A stretch of DNA of 19,179 bases from DATFEN01 sp035691285 (GCA_035691285.1 DASSJI010000268.1:1-19179); one strand, 5' to 3'. Counted from the stretch's first letter, positions 7,590 to 14,229 are shown. Numbers and translations: made by a program. The notes: generated from the letters alone by a model not told the origin.

Positions 7590-8537
7590 ATGACGAGAGC
7601 GATTGTCCTCGCAGCCGCCTCGAGCCTCGCGCTGGCTCCCCTGCCGAGCGATCGGCAGGCTCTCGCTCCGGGCGAGGGCCTCATCGCAGTCACCGGCGGC
7701 AAGGTCTGGTACCGCGTCGTCGGGACGGGGCGAGCCACTCCTCTCCTCCTTCTCCATGGGGGACCTGGCTTCACCAGTCATTACCTGGAGCGCCTGCGTC
7801 TTCTATCGGACGAACGGCCCGTCGTCTTCTACGACCAGCTCGGTGCCGGCCGCTCGGAGAGACCCGCGGACGTGGGACTCTGGCGAGCGGAGCGTTTCGT
7901 CGAAGAGCTGGCGCAGCTTCGGGAGGCGCTCGGCCTGTCGACGGTCCATCTTCTGGGTCACTCGTGGGGCACTCAACTGGCGGTCGACTACCTGCTCACC
8001 AAGCCGAACGGCGTGAGGAGCGTCGTCCTCTCGAGCCCCGCCCTGAGCATTCCGCGTTGGATCCAGGACGCCGACCGGCTTCGCAAGACTCTCCCGGCGG
8101 AGATGCAGGAAACCATGGCTCGCCACGAGAAGGCCGGAACCACGAGCTCCGAGGAGTACCAGGCCGTGACGATGGCCTACTACAAGCGCTACGTGTGTCG
8201 ATTGGATCCGTGGCCGAAAGATGTGGAGGACAGCTTCGCCGGCTTCAACCCCGCGGTCTACGGAACCATGTGGGGACCGAGCGAGTTCCACGCCACGGGC
8301 AACCTCAGGAGCTATGACCGGACGGCTCGCCTACGGGAGATCCGCGTGCCTGTCCTCTTCACGGCAGGGCGCTTCGACGAGGCAACTCCGGAGACGACGC
8401 GCTCCTACCACGAGCTGACCCCCGGATCCTCTCTTGTCGTCTTCGAGAACAGTTCCCACCTGGCGATGGTGGAGGAGACCGATCGCTACGTCGACGTGAT
8501 CCGCCAGTTCATCCGCGGGGTGGAGCGCCGCAGATGA
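7590..8537 (+). CDS. Alpha/beta hydrolase, prolyl-aminopeptidase-like (S33), probably exported
   Basis: A 315-residue alpha/beta hydrolase with the features of the proline iminopeptidase/tricorn-factor F1 group (peptidase family S33). The N-terminal LLLLHGGPGFTSHYL carries the HGGPG oxyanion motif, YDQLGAGRSERP is the typical following strand, GHSWGTQLA holds the nucleophile Ser125, and Asp263 (GRFDEATPE) and His290 (NSSHLAMVEE) complete the triad. A hydrophobic N-terminus (IVLAAASSLALAPLP) suggests export. Known relatives release N-terminal proline from peptides, but many members act on other amides or esters. It is transcribed against the surrounding operon and has lower GC: hand counts give 40/60 at 7921-7980 and 37/60 at 8101-8160, against 48/60 at 6661-6720. 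It looks like an acquired gene. Confidence 0.85.
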   Translation: MTRAIVLAAASSLALAPLPSDRQALAPGEGLIAVTGGKVWYRVVGTGRATPLLLLHGGPGFTSHYLERLRLLSDERPVVFYDQLGAGRSERPADVGLWRAERFVEELAQLREALGLSTVHLLGHSWGTQLAVDYLLTKPNGVRSVVLSSPALSIPRWIQDADRLRKTLPAEMQETMARHEKAGTTSSEEYQAVTMAYYKRYVCRLDPWPKDVEDSFAGFNPAVYGTMWGPSEFHATGNLRSYDRTARLREIRVPVLFTAGRFDEATPETTRSYHELTPGSSLVVFENSSHLAMVEETDRYVDVIRQFIRGVERRR

Positions 8538-8549
8538 AGGATCCCGCGC

Positions 8550-9818
8550 TCAGACGTACCGCAGCGCGTCGGCCGGACGCCGGCGCGCGGCCATGACGGC
8601 CGGCCCCAGGGCCGCGACCAGGCACACGGCGACCATCACGGCGGGAACCGACACGACGTCGGCAGGGTTCAGGGTCGGGTACAGGTAGTCGCCCCCGTAG
8701 GAATAGCGCTGGGCCTCGCTGAACGCCGGGATGCCGGCCCGGCCGAAGAAGACCACGAGCAGGGCGCCGAACGCAGCGCCCCCTGCGGCTCCGGCGGCGC
8801 CGAGTAGCAGCGCCTCGAGCAGGAAGATGCCGAGAATGCGGCTGCGGCGCGCGCCCACGGCTCGCAGCGTGCCGATCTCGCGGGTGCGCTCGAAGACCGC
8901 CATCAAGGCCGTGTTCATCACGCCGGCCGCCACGATGATCGCCATCACCAGGTCCATGATCCGCGCGATGAAGCGCGTGAGCAGCATGCCGCCGATGAAC
9001 GGACCGCCCATGTCCTCCCAGCCGAAGGCCACGGCGTTCGTGCCCTCCCGCTCGAAGCGCGCGTTGAGGCTCGCCGCGATCTCGGCCGAGCGGGCGGCGG
9101 GGTCCCGCTGCCGGAAGATCAGCACGCCGGCGGCGTCGCCCGCGTCGATCAGTTCCTGGACCGCCGAGAGATCGACGTAGCAGGCGCCCCATTCGTAGGC
9201 CTCGAGCCCGGGAACGACCCAGATCCCGGTCACCTGGAGCTTCACGGCCGAGAGCCGGCCGTCCGACGTGTTGGAGAGCGCGACGAGCGTCGAGCCCACA
9301 CCCGCGCCGAGCTTGCGCGCCACGCCCCTGTTGACGAGGATGCCCCGCTCGCCGTCGGTGAAGTGGCGCCCCTCGCGCAGGCCCACCGCGGGGTAGACGG
9401 CCGTCCGTGCGGCGGGGTCGATCCCGATGAGCACGGCTTCCATCGAGGCGTCCCCGTTCGACAAGAGCGCCCCCACCATCAGGCGCGAGAGCCCTGCCAG
9501 GAGCCGCGGCTCGGCGGCGAGCACGCTCCCGATCAGCGCCCGCGGATCCCGGATCAGCCGGTAGTTGTTCTGCGGGAGGATGAAGGAGACGCGGCCGCCC
9601 TCGTCGGCCGCGGCGTCCCTGCGGAACACCTGCACGTGGCCGAGCGTGCCGCTCCGGGCGGGCTCGACCACGGCCTGCTCCATCGCCTTCGTCCAGGCCC
9701 GCCCGAGCACCATGAGCGCGATGCCGAGCCCGAGGGCCGCGGTCGTGAGCAGCGTGCGCCTCTTGTGGCGCAGCAGGTTGCGCAGGGCCAGGAGCAGCAG
9801 GAGCCGCACGGACGGCAC
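8550..9818 (-). CDS. FtsX-type ABC permease (LolC/E-like), second copy
   Basis: A 422-residue permease with the same architecture as the copy at 6142-7419: an N-terminal LALRNLLRHKRRTLLTTAAL followed by a membrane helix, a periplasmic domain of about 230 residues, and three C-terminal helices with the coupling loop AVFERTREIGTLRAVGARR between the first two. Both copies end in a similar -ALRYV/-ALQHV tail. Together they would form the membrane part of a LolCDE- or MacB-like transporter with the ATPase at 3556-4233. It starts at GTG 9818; GTG 9809 is an alternative giving MRLLLLLALRN. Just 12 bases separate its stop from the end of the convergent hydrolase gene. It is probably the first gene of the minus-strand operon. 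Confidence 0.9.
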   Translation of the reverse strand: MPSVRLLLLLALRNLLRHKRRTLLTTAALGLGIALMVLGRAWTKAMEQAVVEPARSGTLGHVQVFRRDAAADEGGRVSFILPQNNYRLIRDPRALIGSVLAAEPRLLAGLSRLMVGALLSNGDASMEAVLIGIDPAARTAVYPAVGLREGRHFTDGERGILVNRGVARKLGAGVGSTLVALSNTSDGRLSAVKLQVTGIWVVPGLEAYEWGACYVDLSAVQELIDAGDAAGVLIFRQRDPAARSAEIAASLNARFEREGTNAVAFGWEDMGGPFIGGMLLTRFIARIMDLVMAIIVAAGVMNTALMAVFERTREIGTLRAVGARRSRILGIFLLEALLLGAAGAAGGAAFGALLVVFFGRAGIPAFSEAQRYSYGGDYLYPTLNPADVVSVPAVMVAVCLVAALGPAVMAARRRPADALRYV

Positions 9819-9848
9819 TGTAATCCGTACCAGGGCATCTACATCTGC

Positions 9849-9877
9849 TTGAACCGAAGGATGTAAGACGATATCTT
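9849..9877 (+). promoter_or_regulatory. Promoter of the vapBC operon, probably leaderless
   Basis: TTGAAC (9849-9854), a 17-base spacer, then TATCTT (9872-9877). The -10 ends seven bases before ATG 9885, predicting transcription from at or just before the start codon. Confidence 0.55.
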
Positions 9878-9879
9878 AC
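9863..9879. promoter_or_regulatory. Palindromic operator covering the vapBC -10 box
   Basis: GTAAGA-cgata-TCTTAC is a perfect six-base inverted repeat with a five-base centre, lying directly on the -10 element. AbrB/MazE-fold antitoxins of VapBC pairs are known to bind such palindromes at their own promoters, usually with the toxin as co-repressor. That this pair does so is inference from position and symmetry. Confidence 0.6.
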
Positions 9880-9884
9880 CCAAC

Positions 9885-10115
9885 ATGAGAACGACCGTCT
9901 CGTCGAAGGGCCAGATCGTGCTCCCCGCCGAGATCCGGCGCCAGGACCGGATCGAGGCGGGCCAGGAGTTCGAGATCGAGCGACTCGACCGCGGAGAGTA
10001 CCGGCTCAAGCGCCGATCGGCTCGACCGAACGAAGGCGTGGTCGACTGGCTGCTCGCCTGTCCGGAGAAGGGCTACTTCGTTCCCATCGAGTCCGAAACT
10101 ACCGACACGCTGTGA
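9885..10115 (+). CDS. vapB: VapB-type antitoxin, AbrB/SpoVT DNA-binding domain
   Basis: A 76-residue protein. The N-terminus MRTTVSSKGQIVLPAEIRRQDRI is the swapped-hairpin AbrB/SpoVT fold, including the hallmark SSKGQIVLPAEIR, and it should dimerise and bind the palindrome just upstream. The C-terminal part VDWLLACPEKGYFVPIESE is of the kind that wraps around and blocks a PIN toxin. Its stop overlaps the toxin's GTG start by four bases (GTGA), the usual arrangement that links toxin synthesis to antitoxin translation. The function of antitoxin and autoregulator is well supported by family and context. Confidence 0.9.
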   Translation: MRTTVSSKGQIVLPAEIRRQDRIEAGQEFEIERLDRGEYRLKRRSARPNEGVVDWLLACPEKGYFVPIESETTDTL

Positions 10116-10522
10116 GGTTCCTGGTCGACGCCAACGTTCTCAGCGAGCCCACGAGGCCAGCCCCCGACGACAACGTCGTCGCGTGGCTCCGAGAGAACGA
10201 GCCAGAGATCGCCGTCGACCCAGTCATTCTCGGCGAGGTGCAGTTCGGCATCCTCGTGTTGAGCAAGGGGAAGAAGCGGACGCGGCTCGAGAGATGGTTC
10301 GACACCGGCGTTCGCCGTATTCAGTGCCTTCCATGGGAGGTCGAAACGGGGTTGAGGTGGGCGGAGCTGCTCGCCAAGCTTCGCGCTTCCGGCCGCGCCA
10401 TGCCCATCAAGGACAGCCTGATCGCCGCCACCGCGCTCGTCCACAACCTGGTCGTCGTCACTCGGAACCACATCGACTTCGCGAAGGCCGGTGTCGACAT
10501 CATCGACCCTTTCACGGTCTGA
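10112..10522 (+). CDS. vapC: VapC-type PIN-domain ribonuclease toxin
   Basis: A 136-residue PIN domain of the VapC/FitB group. The acidic metal-binding residues are all visible: Asp6 in FLVDANVLSEPTRP, Glu42 in ILGEVQFGI, Asp101 in PIKDSLIAATAL and Asp122 in TRNHIDF. The toxin therefore looks catalytically intact. Family members cleave specific tRNAs or rRNA in a Mg-dependent way when free of antitoxin. Start GTG 10112 lies within the vapB stop. The target RNA cannot be inferred. Confidence 0.92.
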   Translation: MRFLVDANVLSEPTRPAPDDNVVAWLRENEPEIAVDPVILGEVQFGILVLSKGKKRTRLERWFDTGVRRIQCLPWEVETGLRWAELLAKLRASGRAMPIKDSLIAATALVHNLVVVTRNHIDFAKAGVDIIDPFTV

Positions 10523-10537
10523 GCCCTTTCGCCGCCA

Positions 10538-10566
10538 TGGACACGCAGTGATTCCCATATCAGAAT
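10538..10566 (+). promoter_or_regulatory. Promoter of the LolA-like/fabH operon, probably leaderless
   Basis: TGGACA (10538-10543), a 17-base spacer, then CAGAAT (10561-10566). The -10 ends six bases before GTG 10573, so the start codon would lie at the transcript's 5' end. Confidence 0.5.
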
Positions 10567-10572
10567 CGGCCC

Positions 10573-11298
10573 GTGCTGAAGCGGGTACCCACCCTCGTTC
10601 TGCTCGCGGCGCAGGCCGCGCCGACCTTGCCGAGCGTGGACGAGCTGCTGGCCAGGAACCTCGCCTCCCGTGGCGGCGCGGAGCGCCTCGCGAGCGTGCG
10701 CTCCATGCGCCTGACCGGCACAATGACCGTGGGCCCCGGGCAGGAGGCCCCCGTCACCATCGAGATGAAGCGCCCCAACAAGGTGCGCCTCGAGTTCCGG
10801 GTGCAAGGCATGACCGGTGTGCAGGCGTTCGACGGCACGGTGGCCTGGCAGCTGCCTCCCTACGCGGCGCGCGACGCGGCCCAGCGCCTGCCCGAGGACG
10901 AGACGGCGGCGGTGCGGACGCAGTCCGATTTCGACGGTCCTCTCGTCGGATGGAGGGAGAAGGGGCTGGACGTGAAGGTCGTCGCCCGGGAGACCCTCGC
11001 CGACGCGGCGGCCTGGCATCTCGGCATCGCCTTTCCCGACGGCAGCAGCAAGGAGGTCTGGCTCGACGCCGAGAGCTGCCTGGAGCGGAAGAGCGAGACG
11101 CGGCGCCGGGTGGCCGGCGAGACCGTGGTGGGAGAGAGCCTCGTCTCGGACTACCGCGACGTGGAAGGTCTCGTCCTGGCCCACGCCTTCGAGAACGGCC
11201 CGAAGGGCGGGCGGGAGCGCCAGAAGCTCGTGATCACGGAGGTCGAGCTGAATCCGCAGCTCGACGACGCACGCTTCTCGATGCCGGGCCGGGAGTAA
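10573..11298 (+). CDS. LolA-like periplasmic protein
   Basis: A 241-residue protein with an N-terminal export-type segment (VPTLVLLAAQAAPTLP), then DELLARNLASRGGAERLASVRSMRLTGTM. That opening is typical of COG2834/LolA-related periplasmic proteins of many diderms. The rest is beta-rich: VTIEMKRPNKVRLEFRVQGM, QAFDGTVAWQLPPY, VWLDAESCLERKSETRRRV, then a C-terminal ITEVELNPQLDDARFSMP. Relatives bind lipoproteins or lipids, but many in this broad group are uncharacterised. It differs clearly from the LolA-like protein at 5439-6149. Start GTG 10573 fits the promoter just upstream. It is followed after 16 bases by the fabH-like gene, so both are probably co-transcribed. Confidence 0.75.
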   Translation: MLKRVPTLVLLAAQAAPTLPSVDELLARNLASRGGAERLASVRSMRLTGTMTVGPGQEAPVTIEMKRPNKVRLEFRVQGMTGVQAFDGTVAWQLPPYAARDAAQRLPEDETAAVRTQSDFDGPLVGWREKGLDVKVVARETLADAAAWHLGIAFPDGSSKEVWLDAESCLERKSETRRRVAGETVVGESLVSDYRDVEGLVLAHAFENGPKGGRERQKLVITEVELNPQLDDARFSMPGRE

Positions 11299-11314
11299 GG
11301 AGCAGGAGACCTCA

Positions 11315-12319
11315 ATGGCGGAGACGCGGGCGCGCATCACGGCCCTCGGCACGTACGTGCCCGAGCGGGTCATGACCAACAAGGACCTCGAGAAGATCGT
11401 GGAGACATCCGACGAGTGGATCCGCACGCGCACGGGCATCGAGCAGCGCTACGTGGTCGAGCCGGGCACGCCGACGAGCGAGCTGTGCGTCCGCGCGGCC
11501 GAGGCCTGCCTGGAGCGCCGCGGCGTCTCGGCGGCCGAGCTGGACCTGATCATCGTGGCGACCGTGACTCCCGACATGGTCTTCCCCGCCACCGCCTGCA
11601 TCGTCCAGGACAAGCTCAAGGCCGCCCGCGCCTGGGGCTTCGACATGTCCGCGGCCTGCTCCGGCTTCCTGTACGCCCTCACCATGGGCGCGCAGTTCGT
11701 GAAGAACGGCGCTCACCGGAAGGTGCTCGTGATCGGCGCCGACGTCATGACGTCGATCCTCGACTACCAGGACCGCGCGACGTGCGTGCTGTTCGGCGAC
11801 GGCGCCGGCGCGGTGCTCCTGGAGCCCGGCGACGACGGCAGCGGCCTCCTCGACTTCCACCACGAGGTAGACGGCTCCGGCGCCTGCCACCTGAAGATGC
11901 CCGCGGGTGGGAGCGCGCGGCCGGCCTCCCACGAGACCGTGGAGCGGCGCGAGCACTTCGTGCGCCAAGACGGCCAGCACGTCTTCAAGTACGCGGTGCG
12001 CAAGTTCGCCGAGGCCAGCCGGCAGCTCCTCGACCGCAACCAACTGGCCGTGGAGCAGGTGGACTGCTTCATCGCCCACCAGGCCAACATCCGAATCGTC
12101 GACGCGGCCCGGGAGCGCCTGGGCCTGCCCGACGCGAAGGTCGTGAAGAACATCCACCGCTACGGGAACACCACCGCCGCCACGATCCCGCTGGCGATGG
12201 CCACGGCCCTCGACGAGAAGAAGCTCAAGGCGGGCGACCTGCTCCTGCTCGCCTCGGTGGGCGCGGGCTTCACGGTGGGGACGGCTCTCGTGCGCTGGTC
12301 GGGCGTGGAGTGGCGCTAG
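11315..12319 (+). CDS. fabH: 3-oxoacyl-ACP synthase III (FabH-type ketosynthase)
   Basis: A 334-residue KAS III with the complete catalytic triad: Cys115 in DMSAACSGFLYAL, His255 in FIAHQANIRI and Asn285 in RYGNTTAATIP. Other family marks are ITALGTYVPERVMTN at the start, TSDEWIRTRTGIEQR, LLFGDGAGA-like LFGDGAGAVLLEP and the C-terminal SVGAGFTVGTALVRW. FabH condenses acetyl- or acyl-CoA with malonyl-ACP to start fatty acid synthesis in the cytoplasm; homologues also prime secondary pathways. A Shine-Dalgarno sequence (AGGAG) precedes ATG 11315. No other fab gene is nearby, so whether it is the housekeeping initiator or a specialised copy is open. Confidence 0.92.
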   Translation: MAETRARITALGTYVPERVMTNKDLEKIVETSDEWIRTRTGIEQRYVVEPGTPTSELCVRAAEACLERRGVSAAELDLIIVATVTPDMVFPATACIVQDKLKAARAWGFDMSAACSGFLYALTMGAQFVKNGAHRKVLVIGADVMTSILDYQDRATCVLFGDGAGAVLLEPGDDGSGLLDFHHEVDGSGACHLKMPAGGSARPASHETVERREHFVRQDGQHVFKYAVRKFAEASRQLLDRNQLAVEQVDCFIAHQANIRIVDAARERLGLPDAKVVKNIHRYGNTTAATIPLAMATALDEKKLKAGDLLLLASVGAGFTVGTALVRWSGVEWR

Positions 12320-12337
12320 GCCGCGGCCGCTCTGCCC

Positions 12338-12802
12338 CTACTCCTTGACGAACTCGTGTTCCGAGGGCCGCACCGTCAGCACGGGGCACGGCGCGTTGCG
12401 CACCACGCGCTCGGTCGTCGAGCCGAACAGGGCCTGGTCCAGGACTCCCTTGCCGTGGGTGCCGAGCACGATCAGGTCCACGGTCTCCTCCTTGGCGATC
12501 CGCAGGATCTCGCTGGAGGGTCGCCCCTGGGCCAGGAGCTCCCGCGCCTGCAGGCCCTTCGCCTTCGCTTCCTCCGCGAGCTTCACGAGCTCCGTCCTGG
12601 CATAGCCCGAGAGCTCCTGGAACACGTGGGCCATGGGCACCGGGAACAGGTCGCTGGCGTAGCTGACGGCGATGTCCTCCACGACGTGGAGGAGCAGCAG
12701 CTCGGCGCGGTACTCCCGCGCGAAGGAGCAGCCGTACACCATGGCGTGGCGCGCGCTCTCCGAGAAGTCGGTGGGAACCAGGATCCTCTTGAGAGAAATC
12801 AT
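12338..12802 (-). CDS. Universal stress protein (UspA family)
   Basis: A 154-residue UspA-fold protein beginning MISLKRILVPTDFSESARHA, followed by AELLLLHVVEDI and the ATP-binding signature G-THG-(9 residues)-GST in LGTHGKGVLDQALFGSTTERVV, then APCPVLTVRP. The intact glycine pattern suggests a nucleotide-binding member. I chose ATG 12802 because the domain starts there and a TACAAT box lies 11 bases upstream; the frame is open further up to 12994, but that part has no family resemblance. It is convergent with fabH (18-base gap) and divergent from the BMC region. Stress-related function follows from the family only. Confidence 0.92.
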   Translation of the reverse strand: MISLKRILVPTDFSESARHAMVYGCSFAREYRAELLLLHVVEDIAVSYASDLFPVPMAHVFQELSGYARTELVKLAEEAKAKGLQARELLAQGRPSSEILRIAKEETVDLIVLGTHGKGVLDQALFGSTTERVVRNAPCPVLTVRPSEHEFVKE

Positions 12803-12813
12803 CCTCGTTGGTG

Positions 12814-12819
12814 ATTGTA
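12814..12819 (-). promoter_or_regulatory. Candidate -10 box of the uspA-like gene
   Basis: TACAAT on the minus strand, ending 11 bases before ATG 12802. No -35 match is visible at 16-18 bases. It gives a predicted leader of about five bases. Confidence 0.4.
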
Positions 12820-12888
12820 ACCCCGTGCGCATCACCACGGCGGCTAGCGGGGCCCCGGCAACGTGAGGTACGTTCTGCCGGAGCAGCG

Positions 12889-12951
12889 ATGAGGCGGAAA
12901 CTGGCCGGGCTCGGCCACGCGGGAGTCCTGCCCTCCGGTGCGGAGGGCTGA
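12889..12951 (+). CDS. Possible 20-residue upstream peptide (translational coupler)
   Basis: ATG 12889 opens a 20-codon frame (MRRKLAGLGHAGVLPSGAEG) preceded by GGAG five bases upstream. It ends in a TGA that overlaps the next gene's ATG as TGATG. Such an arrangement can couple translation of a downstream gene. The peptide resembles nothing I know, and a chance frame is quite possible at this GC content. Confidence 0.3.
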   Translation: MRRKLAGLGHAGVLPSGAEG

Positions 12952-13229
12952 TGCAGCTCCTCGCCCTCATCGTCAGGGTCGCCTTCGTCCTCATCGTGGT
13001 GCGGCTGCTCGTGCGCTTCGCGATCGGCGTGATGCAGGGCTACCGCGGCCTGGGCGACCGGGGCGGCGCGCGCCGGCCCCGGCCCGGCGACCTGGTGCGC
13101 GACCGCGTGTGCAACACCTTCGTCCCGCGAGAGCGAGCTGTCAGGGCCGACGTGGCCGGCCGCGAGGAGCACTTCTGCTCGACCGCCTGCCGTGACAAGG
13201 CCCTGCTCGAGGCGCGACGCGCCTCGTGA
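12951..13229 (+). CDS. Small membrane protein with a Cys-containing C-terminal domain
   Basis: A 92-residue protein with one N-terminal hydrophobic helix (LLALIVRVAFVLIVVRLLVRFAIGV, about residues 3-26), a short basic linker, and a C-terminal part with three cysteines: VRDRVCNTFVPRERAV followed by EEHFCSTACRDK. The C...CxxxC pattern and HFCS resemble small zinc-ribbon/YHS-type modules seen in short membrane proteins of soil bacteria. A metal-binding role is inference. Its TGA overlaps the GTG of the class II aldolase gene (GTGA), so the two should be translated together. I do not know its function. Confidence 0.7.
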   Translation: MQLLALIVRVAFVLIVVRLLVRFAIGVMQGYRGLGDRGGARRPRPGDLVRDRVCNTFVPRERAVRADVAGREEHFCSTACRDKALLEARRAS

Positions 13230-13864
13230 GCGACCCGCGCGCCGCCGTCCTCGAGGTCTGCCGTCGGCTCCATGCCGAGGGCCTGATCACGGCCACCGAA
13301 GGCAACGTGTCGGCACGAGACGGCGACACGATCCTCATCACCGCGGGGGGCTTGCGCAAGGGAGAGCTCACGCCCGAAGGGGTCCTGCGCTGCGACCTCT
13401 CCGGCCGCCTGCTCGAGGGCGCCGCCAGGCCGTCGTCCGAGCTGCCGCTGCACCTCGAGGTGTACGCCGCGCGCGCCGACGTCGGCGCGATCGTCCACGC
13501 CCACCCTCCCTACGCGACCGCCTTCGCCGTGGCGGGCGTCGCCCTCGACCAGCCGCTCCTGGCCGAGGCGGTCCTGCTGCTGGGGCCGGTCCCGATCGTC
13601 CCGTACGAGGCCCCGTCCACCGACGCCCTCGCCCGCGCCGTCTCGCGGGCGGCGAAGAGCGCCGAGGCGCTGCTCCTCGCCAACCACGGCGCGGTCGCCT
13701 TCGGCGACGACCTGCCCCGCGCCCTCGAGCGCATGGAGACCCTCGAGCACCTGGCCCGCGTCTCGCTGCTGGCGCGCCTCGTCGGCGGCGCCCGGCCCCT
13801 GCCGCGGGAGGAGGTCGAGGCCCTCCTCTCCCTGGGCACCGCCCCGTATCGAAAGCGCGGCTAG
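13226..13864 (+). CDS. Class II aldolase, fuculose-1-phosphate aldolase-like
   Basis: A 212-residue class II aldolase/adducin-family protein. The Zn ligands and acid/base residue of FucA are all recognisable: Glu72 in PSSELPLHLEVY, His91 and His93 in IVHAHPPYATAF, and His154 in LANHGAVAFG. The phosphate-loop region is GNVSARDG and ITAGGLRKGEL. E. coli FucA uses Glu73, His92, His94 and His155, one residue different. Such enzymes split sugar phosphates into dihydroxyacetone phosphate and an aldehyde such as lactaldehyde. Class II aldolases of this type are known signature enzymes of sugar-degrading microcompartments, and the shell genes follow 41 bases downstream. The actual substrate cannot be read from sequence. 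Confidence 0.88.
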   Translation: MSDPRAAVLEVCRRLHAEGLITATEGNVSARDGDTILITAGGLRKGELTPEGVLRCDLSGRLLEGAARPSSELPLHLEVYAARADVGAIVHAHPPYATAFAVAGVALDQPLLAEAVLLLGPVPIVPYEAPSTDALARAVSRAAKSAEALLLANHGAVAFGDDLPRALERMETLEHLARVSLLARLVGGARPLPREEVEALLSLGTAPYRKRG

Positions 13865-13875
13865 ACGCCTTGGAG

Positions 13876-13881
13876 TAAGAT
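13876..13881 (+). promoter_or_regulatory. Candidate -10 box before the BMC-H gene
   Basis: TAAGAT in the short gap between the aldolase and the BMC-H gene, with no clear -35. It would give a leader of about 18 bases containing the Shine-Dalgarno site at 13896-13901. Confidence 0.3.
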
Positions 13882-13895
13882 CGGCCGTCGCAAAC

Positions 13896-13901
13896 GGGAG
13901 G
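13896..13901 (+). promoter_or_regulatory. Shine-Dalgarno site of the BMC-H gene
   Basis: GGGAGG four bases before ATG 13906. This strong site contrasts with the three pentamer genes downstream, which show none, and fits high expression of the hexamer. Confidence 0.6.
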
Positions 13902-13905
13902 CCTC

Positions 13906-14193
13906 ATGGGCGAAGCACTGGGGATGATCGAGACGCGGGGCCTCGTGGCCCTCATCGAGGCGGCCGACGCGATGGTGAAGGCGGCCAAGGTCGACCTCGT
14001 GGCCTACGAGAAGATCGGCTCGGGCTACGTCACGGCCCTGGTGCGCGGTGACGTGGCGGCGGTCAAGGCCGCCACCGACGCCGGCGCCGCGGCCGCGCGC
14101 CGCGTCGGCGAGCTCGTCTCGGTCCACGTGATCCCCCGGCCCCACGCGAACCTCGAGGGCGTGCTGCCGATCGGCAAGGGCACGGCGAAGTAG
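13906..14193 (+). CDS. BMC-H microcompartment shell hexamer protein (PduA/EutM/CcmK type)
   Basis: A 95-residue single BMC domain. It starts EALGMIETRGLVALIEAADAM and continues with KAAKVDLVAYEKIGSGYVTALVRGDVAAVKAATDAG and VHVIPRPHANLEGVLP, very close to PduA. The pore loop is KIGSG (Lys36, Ser39), the polar PduA-like pore lining that passes small polar metabolites. The C-terminal HVIPRPH edge motif, important for hexamer tiling, is intact. Six copies form a hexagonal tile of the protein shell. It is the only hexamer gene in view, and no trimer-type (BMC-T) gene is present. It lies between the aldolase and three pentamer genes. Confidence 0.97.
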   Translation: MGEALGMIETRGLVALIEAADAMVKAAKVDLVAYEKIGSGYVTALVRGDVAAVKAATDAGAAAARRVGELVSVHVIPRPHANLEGVLPIGKGTAK

Positions 14194-14198
14194 GCCTG

Positions 14199-14221
14199 GG
14201 GGCGGCCGCCTCCGCCGCCCC
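14199..14221 (+). other. Perfect GC hairpin between BMC-H and the first BMC-P gene
   Basis: GGGGCGGC (14199-14206) and GCCGCCCC (14214-14221) form a perfect eight-base-pair stem with a seven-base loop. It begins six bases after the BMC-H stop and ends eight bases before the ATG of the first pentamer gene, covering its ribosome-binding region. There is no T-run, so it is not a typical intrinsic terminator. It may protect the upstream mRNA or dampen downstream translation. Confidence 0.6.
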
Positions 14222-14229
14222 GAGCCGCC

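Noticed and set aside
12308..12337. Terminator-like palindrome (ggccgcggcc) between fabH and the uspA-like gene
   Set aside because: The ten-base palindrome has no loop and no T-run; common by chance at this GC.
12803..12994. N-terminal extension of the UspA-type protein
   Set aside because: The UspA domain starts exactly at ATG 12802, and the extension crosses the intergenic region and the likely promoter.
14199..14221. Intrinsic terminator after BMC-H
   Set aside because: The stem is strong but has no following T-run, and three more shell genes follow immediately.
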